Position numbers and translations under genes: made by a program
Notes under the pieces: model-generated
What the model saw: only the letters and a program-made list of their open reading frames with translations
Database searches by the model: none
What the model was told of the DNA's origin: nothing
NCBI GenBank assembly: GCA_030427245.1
Contig: JAUHXA010000041.1
Span: forward strand, 1 to 62,378
DNA length: 62,378 nucleotides
Direction: 5' to 3'
DNA from: Bacteroidia bacterium
GTDB taxonomy: Bacteria; Bacteroidota; Bacteroidia; Chitinophagales; UBA2359
Shown: one piece after another, positions 18,558-26,911 of the stretch
Layout of the letters: the number at the start of each line of letters is the position of its first letter
Numbering within the stretch: the stretch's first letter is position 1

Positions 18558-20021
18558 ATGCTCAAACAAAAAAAAGAAGACAAATACTTCAAAAACTATA
18601 TAGGGGGTGATTTTCACGCTCCAATTTCTCAGAATTATTTAGAAAATTATAGCCCTCCCATTGGTCAGGTTTATTCATACATTCCCGATTCGGACGAAAG
18701 AGATGTAGAGTTGGCAGTAGAAGCAGCTCAAAAAGCATTTCCGATGTGGTCGAATACGACTTTGGAAATGCGCTCTCGGATGTTGATGCGAATTGCAGAT
18801 TTGATAGAACAGAACGTCGAACGATTGGCATTGGCTGAAACAGAAGACAATGGAAAGCCTTTGTCGCTTTCTTCTACGGTTGATATTCCAAGAGCAGCAT
18901 CCAATTTTCGTTTTTTTGCTACTGCAATATTACATTTTGCTTCTGAATCTCATGCGATGGGCAAAGATGTGGTGAACTATACTTTGCGGAAACCCTTGGG
19001 GGTCGTAGGTTGTATTTCTCCTTGGAACCTACCTTTGTATTTGTTTACTTGGAAAATCGCACCTGCTTTGGCGGCTGGAAATACAGTAGTTGCCAAACCT
19101 TCAGAGGTGACTCCTCGAACGGCTTTTTTGTTTTCCGAAATTTGTCAAGAAGCAGGACTTCCTGAAGGTGTATTGAACATCGTGCATGGTTTGGGAACAA
19201 AGGCGGGTCGGGCAATTGTGACAAATCCCGATATCAAAGCGATTTCGTTTACGGGCAGCACACGGGCAGGAAAAGAAATTGCACAGACGGCTTCGCCGAT
19301 GTTTAAAAAATTGTCTTTGGAATTGGGTGGTAAAAATCCCAATATCATTTTTGCAGATTGTGATTTTCAGCAAATGCTCACGACTACGATTCGTTCTTCT
19401 TTCTCCAATCAAGGGCAGATTTGTTTGTGTGGTTCTCGCATTTTTGTTCAAAGACCGATTTACGAGCGTTTTAAAACCGAATTTACTGCTAAAGCTTACC
19501 TATTGAAAGTCGGTGACCCTATGGAAGAAAATACACATATTGGAGCATTGGTATCAAAGGAGCATACAGATAAGATACTGCACTACATAGATTTGGCTCA
19601 GAAAGAAGGTGGCACAATTTTAGCGGGAGGTAAACAGGTACATCCCAAAGGACGTTGTAGCGAAGGATGGTTTGTAGAGCCTACGGTCATTGAAGGTTTG
19701 CCTTATGACTGTCGAACCAATCAAGAAGAAATTTTTGGTCCTGTGGTAACGATTATGCCTTTTGATACAGAAGATGAAGTGATTAAATACGCAAACAGTA
19801 CCGAATATGGTTTGGCTGCAACGGTTTGGACTTCTAATTTGCAGAAAGCACATCGAGTAGCAGAAAGGCTGGAAAGTGGGATTGTTTGGGTCAATTGTTG
19901 GATGGTGAGGGATTTACGAACTCCTTTTGGAGGGGTCAAAAATTCAGGTGTCGGACGTGAAGGTGGCTGGGAGGCTCTTAGGTTTTTCACCGAACCCAAG
20001 AATGTTTGCATCAAGTTCTAA
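18558..20021 (+). CDS. NAD(P)-dependent aldehyde dehydrogenase
   Basis: 487 residues, typical length. Landmarks: SPWNLPLYLFTWKIAPALAAGN (cofactor-binding region), KPSEVTPRTA, FTGSTRAGKEI, LELGGKNPNI (catalytic Glu), NQGQICLCGSRI (catalytic Cys), EEIFGPVVTI and PFGGVKNSGVGREGG. It oxidises an aldehyde to a carboxylate with NAD(P)+ in the cytoplasm. The overall pattern recalls 2-hydroxy- or 2-aminomuconic-semialdehyde dehydrogenases, but no kynurenine or aromatic-degradation genes are adjacent, so substrate is open. Confidence 0.93.
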   Translation: MLKQKKEDKYFKNYIGGDFHAPISQNYLENYSPPIGQVYSYIPDSDERDVELAVEAAQKAFPMWSNTTLEMRSRMLMRIADLIEQNVERLALAETEDNGKPLSLSSTVDIPRAASNFRFFATAILHFASESHAMGKDVVNYTLRKPLGVVGCISPWNLPLYLFTWKIAPALAAGNTVVAKPSEVTPRTAFLFSEICQEAGLPEGVLNIVHGLGTKAGRAIVTNPDIKAISFTGSTRAGKEIAQTASPMFKKLSLELGGKNPNIIFADCDFQQMLTTTIRSSFSNQGQICLCGSRIFVQRPIYERFKTEFTAKAYLLKVGDPMEENTHIGALVSKEHTDKILHYIDLAQKEGGTILAGGKQVHPKGRCSEGWFVEPTVIEGLPYDCRTNQEEIFGPVVTIMPFDTEDEVIKYANSTEYGLAATVWTSNLQKAHRVAERLESGIVWVNCWMVRDLRTPFGGVKNSGVGREGGWEALRFFTEPKNVCIKF

Positions 20022-20322
20022 TACAGTGATTTTTTAATTTTAGACTGATGATCTGTTTCTCAATACAGCTGAATTGAAGTGATTAGTGAAAAAAATACAC
20101 AGTTTTTAAATGTTTTCTACTATCACACTTGCGTTATTATAGTGGTTATTTGTTTTATTTCTTGAACATTGGTTATCAAATCTATTGCAGCAACAAATAA
20201 ACTGTCATAATAATGTCGAATTAAAAGGTTGTAAGGAATTTAGATTATAGATTACCAACATATTATGTAATGATTTTTGGTATGATTTAAGCCATTAAAT
20301 AGTTAAGAATTTAAAGGAAGTG
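20022..20322. other. AT-rich intergenic DNA
   Basis: This is the left part of the 527-bp gap before the M23 gene. I see no ORF, hairpin of note or repeat in it. Confidence 0.5.
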
Positions 20323-20355
20323 TTTGTTTTTCTGATTTAATAATTATTATCTTTG
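20323..20355 (+). promoter_or_regulatory. Promoter TTTG-N21-TATCTTTG of the M23 peptidase gene
   Basis: TTTG at 20323-20326 and TATCTTTG at 20348-20355 are separated by 21 bp, a good match to the Bacteroidota housekeeping sigma consensus. The implied leader to the ATG at 20549 is about 190 nt, with no strong structure noticed. Confidence 0.6.
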
Positions 20356-20548
20356 CAGTCCCTCCTAAAAACCAACAAGTCCATTCCTTTTACTACACCC
20401 GTGAATACATACATGAAAATAATAATAGAAAAATGCAACAATGTGTCACTTTACCACGGATTAAGCATTGTTTAAATAAGCATTTTTGAAGGAAAAGCTA
20501 TGGATTAATTTATTTATGATTTCCAATCACTAAATTAAAAACAAAGTA

Positions 20549-22297
20549 ATGTCTTACAGATACCATGTTTATATATTAATTTTAATTATTGTTTTTTCTT
20601 TTGGTAATGGCTTGTATGCAGAAGAGGATGACAAAGACAAGAATAAAAAAGCAGAACAAACAACTGAAACCAATACAATAAATAACGAAAACGACAAACC
20701 TACAAATATATCTGAAGACGATACATCTACAGACACATCAGCGAAAAAAGATATCCGAATTGTAGATGGTGTATTGTTTATAAATGGAAAAGAAGTCAAA
20801 GACCCACAGGTGATTGCCAAATATTTGGGCAAGAGCCAGCAAATATCTTTGGGTGCTGAAAATGTTGACGATACGGATGGTTTGATAGGGGCAAATTTAT
20901 TAGACTTCAAGATAGAAGGTGACTGTAAAGATGGAGCCTCAGCCCAATCAGGTATTTGTGATATTAAGATGATTGACGGTGTATTGTATAAGGATGGCAC
21001 GGTTGTTCCCGAAGAAGAATGGGAGGATGTGCTTCGAATCAATACGACTATGGAAGACTTATTGGACTTGACTCCCAGTTCTTTTGAAGAGAAGGATGGA
21101 ACTTTTGTTTCTGAGCAAGAGGTAGGTAAAGTTATTGAGGCAGATTGGAGAAAGGAATCAGATAGCAATTTCAACAAGCAATCTGGCTTGAGTTTTGACG
21201 ATGCGGTATGGAATATGATGGATGGGGAATTGTCTGAAAATCAGCTAAATTACATTGCTCGTCAATATGAAGTAAGCCCTACTATGGTGGCGAATCATGT
21301 TCGAGCGATTGAAACTGCCAATAACATCAAAGAGGTTTCTGACAATAGTGTGGGAGCAACAAGAATCAAAGACCCTGAAACTTGGGTAAATAATACGTTG
21401 GAGGAACTGAAGAAAACGGAGGAGGAAGCGGTCATGATGCATACGGTGGGCGTTTCGGCAACTACCTATAACAAGACAACGGATATTGTGCCTGTCAATC
21501 CTGCCACTTTGGTAGAGGGTAGAAAAATCCTACTGAGCGATGTATACGGAGAAGATATACCCGCCTTCAATCACTATCACGGTGCTTGGGATACTCAAAA
21601 AATCCACAACTACAAATATGACCTCTCACAGATGCGAGATACCGTTGAGTTTTTCTTGACCCATGGATTAGATGATGACTTCAAAATGCCAACAATGGGT
21701 CATGTGACCTCCAATTTTGGCCCCAGACGTTGGAGATACCACAATGGTATTGACCTAAAATTGGACAAAGGCGACCCTGTATTGAGTATGTTTGAAGGCA
21801 AAGTTCGGATAGCACAATACTCTCGTTCTTATGGATATGTAGTGGTAGTTCGTCACTTCAATGGCTTAGAAACTTTGTATGCCCATCTTTCCAAATTACA
21901 AGTTAAATCGGGCGATGATGTAAAGGCTGGTCAATCATTGGGTTTGGGCGGAAGTACAGGACGCTCTACGGGTAATCACCTTCACCTCGAAGTGCGCTAC
22001 AAAGGACATCCCATCAATCCAAATGAGTTGATTGACTTCAATGCCAAAAGGCTCAAACACCATACTTTCACTGTTGATAGAAGTTACTTCACTTCTACCA
22101 ATCCTTATGAAAGTGTTCATGGGGGCAATAGTGACGAAAACAGTGTAAGTGGCAAAAAATACCACAAAATTCGCAAAGGAGACACTTTGGGTAGAATCGC
22201 TCAGAGAAATGGCACTTCCATCAAACAGCTTTGCCGATTGAATGGCATTTCAACTCGTACTACTTTGAGAGTGGGGAGAACGCTTCGAGTGAATTAG
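20549..22297 (+). CDS. M23 family metallopeptidase with LysM domain
   Basis: 582 residues. Signal peptide (about 1-24, ending GLYA), then an acidic low-complexity linker with two similar 'IVDGVLF-NGKEV / MIDGVLYKDGTVV' segments, then an LytM/M23 domain about 395-500: SNFGPRRWRYHNGIDLKL supplies the HxxxD zinc ligands and GNHLHLEVR the HxH motif. A single C-terminal LysM (about 535-580, YHKIRKGDTLGRIAQRNG) binds peptidoglycan. It should cleave peptide cross-links in the periplasm, and the zinc ligands look intact. Convergent with a lytic transglycosylase across the repeat-rich spacer. Confidence 0.92.
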   Translation: MSYRYHVYILILIIVFSFGNGLYAEEDDKDKNKKAEQTTETNTINNENDKPTNISEDDTSTDTSAKKDIRIVDGVLFINGKEVKDPQVIAKYLGKSQQISLGAENVDDTDGLIGANLLDFKIEGDCKDGASAQSGICDIKMIDGVLYKDGTVVPEEEWEDVLRINTTMEDLLDLTPSSFEEKDGTFVSEQEVGKVIEADWRKESDSNFNKQSGLSFDDAVWNMMDGELSENQLNYIARQYEVSPTMVANHVRAIETANNIKEVSDNSVGATRIKDPETWVNNTLEELKKTEEEAVMMHTVGVSATTYNKTTDIVPVNPATLVEGRKILLSDVYGEDIPAFNHYHGAWDTQKIHNYKYDLSQMRDTVEFFLTHGLDDDFKMPTMGHVTSNFGPRRWRYHNGIDLKLDKGDPVLSMFEGKVRIAQYSRSYGYVVVVRHFNGLETLYAHLSKLQVKSGDDVKAGQSLGLGGSTGRSTGNHLHLEVRYKGHPINPNELIDFNAKRLKHHTFTVDRSYFTSTNPYESVHGGNSDENSVSGKKYHKIRKGDTLGRIAQRNGTSIKQLCRLNGISTRTTLRVGRTLRVN

Positions 22298-22785
22298 ATT
22301 TTTATGACCGCTTTGCTGTGAGAGGTAAGAACACTTCGTTGTAGGAAGTAAGAATACTTGGTGTGAGAAGTCAGATTCATGTGTATAATACTGCCCTTAC
22401 ATCTTACTTCCCTCATCCTACTTTCTTCGTCACCAATACTTATTTTACCTCTTCATAGTTCTCAAATAGGATGGATGTATGATGTACGATAGAGGATATT
22501 TGAGGTATGATTTACTTTATAAATTCACTCTCGTATCTCGCTTCCCACATCCTGCTTCCTGCTTCCTGCTTCCTGCTTCCTACATCTTACTTCCCTCACC
22601 CTACTTTCTTCGTCACCAATACTTTATTTTACCTCTTTATAGCTCGTAAATAGGATGGATGTATGATGTACGATAGAAGATATTTGAGATATGATTTACT
22701 TTGTAATTTCACTCTCGTATCTCGCTTCCCATATCTTACTTCCTGCTTCCTACATCTTACTTCCTACACCCTACATCCTGCTTCC
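22298..22785. repeat. Tandem repeat region between convergent genes
   Basis: Two tandem copies of a ~180-bp unit: 22400-22582 (183 bp) and 22583-22752 (170 bp), each starting CATCTTACTTCC and containing CTACTTTCTTCGTCACCAAT and GGATGGATGTATGATGTACG. A partial third begins at 22753. Copy 1 ends in a heptamer run (GCTTCCT repeated four times) that is reduced in copy 2. Reverse-complement fragments (GGAAGTAAG) occur at 22340-22350. No ORF of note. It fills the whole gap between the two cell-wall enzyme genes. Confidence 0.75.
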
Positions 22786-23700
22786 CTACTTCGGTATCTT
22801 AATATCATATTTCTTACCTGGCTTGGCTCTCAAATACGTCTTTTGCAGCCAAGGGTTCATGACCTTAATGTCCTTGTAATTTACCCCATAACGTTTCGCA
22901 AAATCTGCAATATCGGGAATTTGGTCAATGGTGATGGTCGTGTATTGAAGTGGAGGATAGAGGTCGGCTTGTGACAAATTGAATCCGTAAGTACTTGGAT
23001 TGGACATCAATTGTTTGAAAGCCAAAATCCGATAGATATAGCGAGCCGTTTCGGTATTGAGGTACAAGTCGTAGTAATCATCCAGTTGTTGGTCTTCAAT
23101 GTGTCCTCTCATGCCTGCCATACCTCGATTGTAAGAAGCGGCGGCATTTGTCCAATTTCCAAATTTTCGGTAGGCTTCATGCAAATACTTTGCTGCCGCA
23201 TCGGTGGATTTCTCAACATGATAACGCTCTTCTACATCGCTGCTGATTTCCATTCCATACGACTTGGCAGTAGCCGACATCAACTGCCAAAACCCTCTGG
23301 CTCCCGCAGGTGAGGTCAAATTTTCCAAACTACTTTCTGCTACCACCAAATATTTAAAATCATCGGGGATTCCATGTTTTTTCAGCAAAGGTTCTAAAAC
23401 GGGAAACCAACGATTGGCCAATTTGAGCAAGCGAATCGTACTCGAATGACGAAAAGTAATGCTTGTCAATTCTCTGTCCAATCGTTCACGGGCATCTTGC
23501 TCGTCAAGCGGCACAGACTCCCCTGCAAAGGTCATGGTTTCGGGAATGTACACCTGCTGAATGTTTTGTGAAATAGTAGCTGAGTGAGTGCCCAATTTGG
23601 TATGGACAGCCGTTATAGAATCGGTGCTGCCACTGAAGGCCAAATACACACCAACTAAAACTACGAGTAAGCCGATAGAGGCAAGAATATTTTTCATCAT
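22786..23700 (-). CDS. Lytic transglycosylase (SLT domain)
   Basis: 304 residues. Starts MMKN with an N-terminal hydrophobic anchor (about 5-24), so it is probably membrane-attached and periplasmic. The goose-type SLT domain (about 100-230) shows KYLVVAESSLEN (catalytic Glu), SPAGARGFWQLMSATAKSYG and NAAASYNRGMAGM. The C-terminal ~60 residues (LYPPLQYTTITIDQIPDIADFAKRYG) resemble a LysM-like or MltD-tail binding segment. It cleaves the glycan strand, forming 1,6-anhydroMurNAc. Either of the two ATGs at the start is possible. Confidence 0.9.
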   Translation of the reverse strand: MMKNILASIGLLVVLVGVYLAFSGSTDSITAVHTKLGTHSATISQNIQQVYIPETMTFAGESVPLDEQDARERLDRELTSITFRHSSTIRLLKLANRWFPVLEPLLKKHGIPDDFKYLVVAESSLENLTSPAGARGFWQLMSATAKSYGMEISSDVEERYHVEKSTDAAAKYLHEAYRKFGNWTNAAASYNRGMAGMRGHIEDQQLDDYYDLYLNTETARYIYRILAFKQLMSNPSTYGFNLSQADLYPPLQYTTITIDQIPDIADFAKRYGVNYKDIKVMNPWLQKTYLRAKPGKKYDIKIPK

Positions 23701-23805
23701 GAAGATAGAGGATATTTAAAAATTGAAATTGGAAGAAAGTTGATTTGGAAAGTGAAATGTAGTTTTCTTTTGTTTAAAACGCAAGAATCGGGCTATATAT
23801 TTTTG

Positions 23806-25377
23806 TTAGACCCAAACGGCAAAGATTTCTTTTCCCTTGTGTAAAACTTCTTTTTGAGCCCAAGTCTTTTTCTTTCTTTCATCGAAAATCAACAAATATC
23901 CTTTCTCCAAACCTTCCTTGTCCAAATAATCTGCCAATTGATTCAAACCCTCTTTGTGCGCTTTTGCACCTCGCCAAATCTTCAATTCCAACACGTATTT
24001 GTACTCAAAAAAAGTGACCACAATATCCAATCGTCTTTCTTCTGATATTTGAGGTTCTTTGAAGTCATATCCTTTGCCGTTGATTATGGGCTTCAAAAAT
24101 GCCATGAACAATACCCGCCATTCTTTCTCCAAATAGTGTTCGAGTTTTTGGCTGTATTGTTCCTTCATAAACTGCTGAAACTTCAATAAAACTCCTTCAA
24201 GATTCAAGGAGTTGTCCTCATTCACAAAGGTTGTTCCGAGATAGAAACTGCGCTTAGCCAAATCTCCTGTTTCTATCTTGGAAATCAAATAATTGTAGAT
24301 AAGCTGTTCGTAAATTCGATTGTAAATTTGCAGCTTAATGGTGTTTTGTTTAAATATACCATATAAAACCCCCTTGTGAATCAAAGGATTACTGATATTA
24401 TAACTCACTTCTATACTATTGACCAATAATTGATAGACCAAATCATATAAGTCTGGGTTTTGCTCTAAGTTCTTAATCAGACTCTCAAAATTGGTATTGT
24501 TTTCCTTCAAAAGCATCTTAACCGACTCCTCCACATCTCTTACAAGCCAAGTTCGCTCCTCCTTTTGCGGGACTATTTTTTCTGCAATAGTTTTGCACAA
24601 TTTGCTCACCAAAAACGCATAACCCGAAGTATGGTAATACAAACGTTTGGCAATGACAGAAACATCCATTTTTACTTTCTCCGCTTTCGCATACTCCTCC
24701 AACATAGGAGCAATTTCTTTTGGATTGAAACTCAACTCTACTTCAAAATCTGCTGCAATGTTCCACGGACTTTCGTATTTGACATCTTCTGGGTTTCGGA
24801 TTTTGTACTTCAATGTTTTGATGTCGTGTACTCCTGCCAAGACAATGCTGTGAAAAGTGGCATGTTGAGGTGAAAAACGAGCCAAGTACTTGGTTCGCAA
24901 CATTCCCAAAAAGCGCAGAAATGGCTCAAAATTGCTGCACGCATCTACCTCGTCAATGAGCAAAACCAGCTTCTTTTTGGATTGATGGGCAAGGCGGGTA
25001 ATGAATTGTGATAGGCTATCCATGTCCTCGACCTGCTTTTTTTTGGCTTCAATAAATTCTTGTAAATCACTTTTTTGAAACTCAAAAAAACGAGCAATTT
25101 GGTCGACAAACATTTGGGAGAAAGCAGCATCCGATTCATGCCATTTGCTATCAATTCCCTGAAAATTCATAGAAATCTGCAAATAGTCCTCCAACTGCTG
25201 AACAGATTCTCCAATAAAATGCAACATTGTCGACTTGCCATACTGTCTTGGTCGGGTGATGACAAAATAATCTCCCCTTTCCACCATTTCCATGATTTGG
25301 CGCAGTTTTTCGCTTGTATCTGCTACATAGTGAATGTGTGGGTAGCAAACGCCTGTGATGTTGAAGGTTTTTTTCAT
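23806..25377 (-). CDS. AAA-ATPase-like protein with C-terminal PD-(D/E)XK nuclease-like domain
   Basis: 523 residues. The Walker A variant RPRQYGKST is at 42-50 and Walker B (KLVLLIDEVDA) near 145. The middle is helical. The C-terminal ~90 residues have ERRLDIVVTFFEYKYVLELKIWRG, giving the D...ExK core of the PD-(D/E)XK superfamily. This is the pairing seen in the 'AAA-ATPase_like / PDDEXK_9' proteins found in many copies in Bacteroidota, which are thought of as accessory or mobile-associated, though their function is not established. Starts 210 bp downstream of the TIR-FGE gene on the same strand, preceded by its own TATATTTG box at 25394-25401 (minus strand), so cotranscription is not required. 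Confidence 0.85.
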   Translation of the reverse strand: MKKTFNITGVCYPHIHYVADTSEKLRQIMEMVERGDYFVITRPRQYGKSTMLHFIGESVQQLEDYLQISMNFQGIDSKWHESDAAFSQMFVDQIARFFEFQKSDLQEFIEAKKKQVEDMDSLSQFITRLAHQSKKKLVLLIDEVDACSNFEPFLRFLGMLRTKYLARFSPQHATFHSIVLAGVHDIKTLKYKIRNPEDVKYESPWNIAADFEVELSFNPKEIAPMLEEYAKAEKVKMDVSVIAKRLYYHTSGYAFLVSKLCKTIAEKIVPQKEERTWLVRDVEESVKMLLKENNTNFESLIKNLEQNPDLYDLVYQLLVNSIEVSYNISNPLIHKGVLYGIFKQNTIKLQIYNRIYEQLIYNYLISKIETGDLAKRSFYLGTTFVNEDNSLNLEGVLLKFQQFMKEQYSQKLEHYLEKEWRVLFMAFLKPIINGKGYDFKEPQISEERRLDIVVTFFEYKYVLELKIWRGAKAHKEGLNQLADYLDKEGLEKGYLLIFDERKKKTWAQKEVLHKGKEIFAVWV

Positions 25378-25393
25378 TGTCTTGCTTTTCCTA

Positions 25394-25401
25394 CAAATAT
25401 A
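25394..25401 (-). promoter_or_regulatory. Candidate -7 box TATATTTG of the AAA/PD-(D/E)XK gene
   Basis: Exact TAnnTTTG match on the minus strand, 16 bp before the start codon at 25377, implying a short leader. No clear -33 element. Confidence 0.4.
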
Positions 25402-25587
25402 CTCAATTGGATTTTCTTTTCCTTTTTATAGCGGGCCTCGCTTCGCTCGGCAAAAAATGTCCACTCGATGTAAACCATTTCTGATACTTTTGCTTTGCTC
25501 GTTGTTGGCTGCATTCGCTTGCCGATGCTCACAAGTAAGGCTCAGAAATGATTGGCTCAAAATTAGAAGAAGCCGAAAAGACTGCCT

Positions 25588-26865
25588 TTAGAACTGGGGC
25601 AACGCAAGACGCAACCCGAAGTGGGAGTAACGAGAGTAGGCATCTCCGCTGCCACGGAAAACAACACGGCAAAAGTAGTTATCATGACCGCACGAACCAC
25701 CCCTAACAAGTCGCCTATCTGTTCGAGGTTGGGCTTTCCAAGCCATACCATCACTAGGCGCACTTTCATAAGAACTGTGCCAGTCGTCTTCACACCATTC
25801 CCAAACATTTCCACTCATATCGTACAAACCCAATTCATTTGCCTTTTTTTCTCCAACGAGATGTGTTTTTCCGTCTGAATTATTTCCATACCAAGCTACT
25901 TCCTCTACATCATTGCTGCCCGCATATTCAAAACCTTTGCTTTTGATTCCTCCTCTTGCTGCAAATTCCCATTCTGCTTCACTCGGCAGTCGGAATTTTT
26001 TTCCTGTCAGTTCATTCAGTTTTTCGATAAATTCTTTAGCATCGTCCCAACTTACCGTTTCTACAGGACAATCCTCACAACCTATGAAGCGACTTGGATT
26101 ATTTCCCATGACTGCTTGCCATTGAGCTTGTGTGACAGGGTATTTTCCTATTTGAAAGGTGGGGACTGTTACTTTGTGGACAGGTTTTTCATCATCATGA
26201 CCTTTTTCAGAACCCATCATGAAAGTTCCTCCCTCTACCAAAACCATATCTTGCAGAATCTTTTGAATTTGAAGAGGGTATTCTGGATTTTTGATAATTT
26301 TTGGAGTGGGTCTTTGCAGTACTTTTGTAGGCGTTTTTTCTTGTGGTTGCATAGTTTCATCTTTCTTTTCTTCAATTGATGGTTTTGCTCTTTTAATTTT
26401 AACCGCCCTTATCCCTACTACCACTCTATGCAGCTCTTCCACCACATTGGTATAGGCTTCTGCATCATCTGACCAATGACTCAAAGGAATCCCATCTTTG
26501 GGAAGGGCTTGCAGTTCACTTAGTTCATCAAACAAACGCCAAGTACAATATCTCAAAATTACTGGAATCACCTTTGCTTCTCCTTTTTCGTGGCGTTGTA
26601 GGGCTTTCTGCATTTCTTCGTTGTAGAAGTAGTCAGAACTGAGCGAATTGGCGGTGATGAGTAGTAGAATAATGTCAGCAGCGTTGAGGTGCTGATTGAT
26701 TTCAACAGCCCATTTGGTGCCAGGTATGATTTCGCCATCATACCATATTTCAATCGTCTTCTTGCGGTTGAGTGGACGGAGGTATTTTTGCAGTTCCTTT
26801 AGATAGTCTGCATCCAACCGAGAATAAGCGATGAATATTTTGATGGGAGGAGTTTGTATTGCCAT
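25588..26865 (-). CDS. TIR domain - FGE-sulfatase (C-type-lectin fold) fusion with candidate DGR variable region
   Basis: 425 residues from 26865; the frame stays open for 54 more codons, but MAIQTPPIKIFIAYSR starts the TIR fold. TIR (about 7-150): IFIAYSRLDADYLKEL, IEIWYDGEIIPGTKW and SSDYFYNEE, whose Glu83/84 sits where the NADase glutamate lies in bacterial TIRs. A charged linker (about 155-200) leads to an FGE-sulfatase/SUMF1 domain (207-425): VEGGTFMMG, PVTQAQWQ, CPVETVSWDDA, FRLPSEAEWEFAARGG, GLYDMSGNVWEWCEDDW, RLVRGGS. Residues 393-416 then vary in the pattern of a DGR target and the protein ends FGLRLALPQF. A plausible reading is a sensor or immune effector whose ligand-binding face is diversified and whose TIR signals or depletes NAD+. 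Enzymatic FGE activity is unlikely to be the role. Flanked upstream by the nested palindromic element and downstream by the AAA/nuclease gene. Confidence 0.85.
   Translation of the reverse strand: MAIQTPPIKIFIAYSRLDADYLKELQKYLRPLNRKKTIEIWYDGEIIPGTKWAVEINQHLNAADIILLLITANSLSSDYFYNEEMQKALQRHEKGEAKVIPVILRYCTWRLFDELSELQALPKDGIPLSHWSDDAEAYTNVVEELHRVVVGIRAVKIKRAKPSIEEKKDETMQPQEKTPTKVLQRPTPKIIKNPEYPLQIQKILQDMVLVEGGTFMMGSEKGHDDEKPVHKVTVPTFQIGKYPVTQAQWQAVMGNNPSRFIGCEDCPVETVSWDDAKEFIEKLNELTGKKFRLPSEAEWEFAARGGIKSKGFEYAGSNDVEEVAWYGNNSDGKTHLVGEKKANELGLYDMSGNVWEWCEDDWHSSYESAPSDGMAWKAQPRTDRRLVRGGSCGHDNYFCRVVFRGSGDAYSRYSHFGLRLALPQF
25591..25689 (-). other. Candidate DGR variable region (VR) and adjacent constant block
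   Basis: Minus-strand codons 393-416 (25618-25689) read GGT CAT GAT AAC TAC TTT, TGC CGT GTT GTT TTC CGT, GGC AGC GGA GAT GCC TAC, TCT CGT TAC TCC CAC TTC. 23 of 24 end in C or T and most could come from AAC/AAT by changes at A only. This falls exactly where FGE-type DGR variable regions lie, between RGGS and GFRLAL. The next 27 bases (25591-25617), GGGTTGCGTCTTGCGTTGCC and beyond, have few A and resemble an initiation-of-mutagenic-homing site. The template repeat and reverse transcriptase were not seen in this window. Confidence 0.6.
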
Positions 26866-26872
26866 AATGTAG

Positions 26873-26880
26873 CAAATATA
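26873..26880 (-). promoter_or_regulatory. Candidate -7 box TATATTTG of the TIR-FGE gene
   Basis: Minus-strand TAnnTTTG match 8 bp upstream of the start at 26865, between the gene and the nested palindromic element. Transcription would start close to the ATG. Confidence 0.4.
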
Positions 26881-26911
26881 AAAAGATTTGGCTGATTCCA
26901 TCGCATCCACA

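Noticed and set aside
22553-22590. Short regularly spaced GCTTCCT units that could suggest a CRISPR-like array
   Set aside because: The units are contiguous heptamers with no unique spacers, and no cas genes are present; this is simple tandem repetition.
25378-25587. A DGR template repeat or accessory (Avd) gene right after the variable region
   Set aside because: I looked for an A-rich match to the constant block and for a small helical ORF and saw neither in these 210 bp.
25588-26865. Reading the FGE domain as an active formylglycine-generating enzyme or a gldJ/gldK relative
   Set aside because: No sulfatase gene is adjacent, the protein has an N-terminal TIR and no lipoprotein signal, and its C terminus has the pattern of a DGR target.
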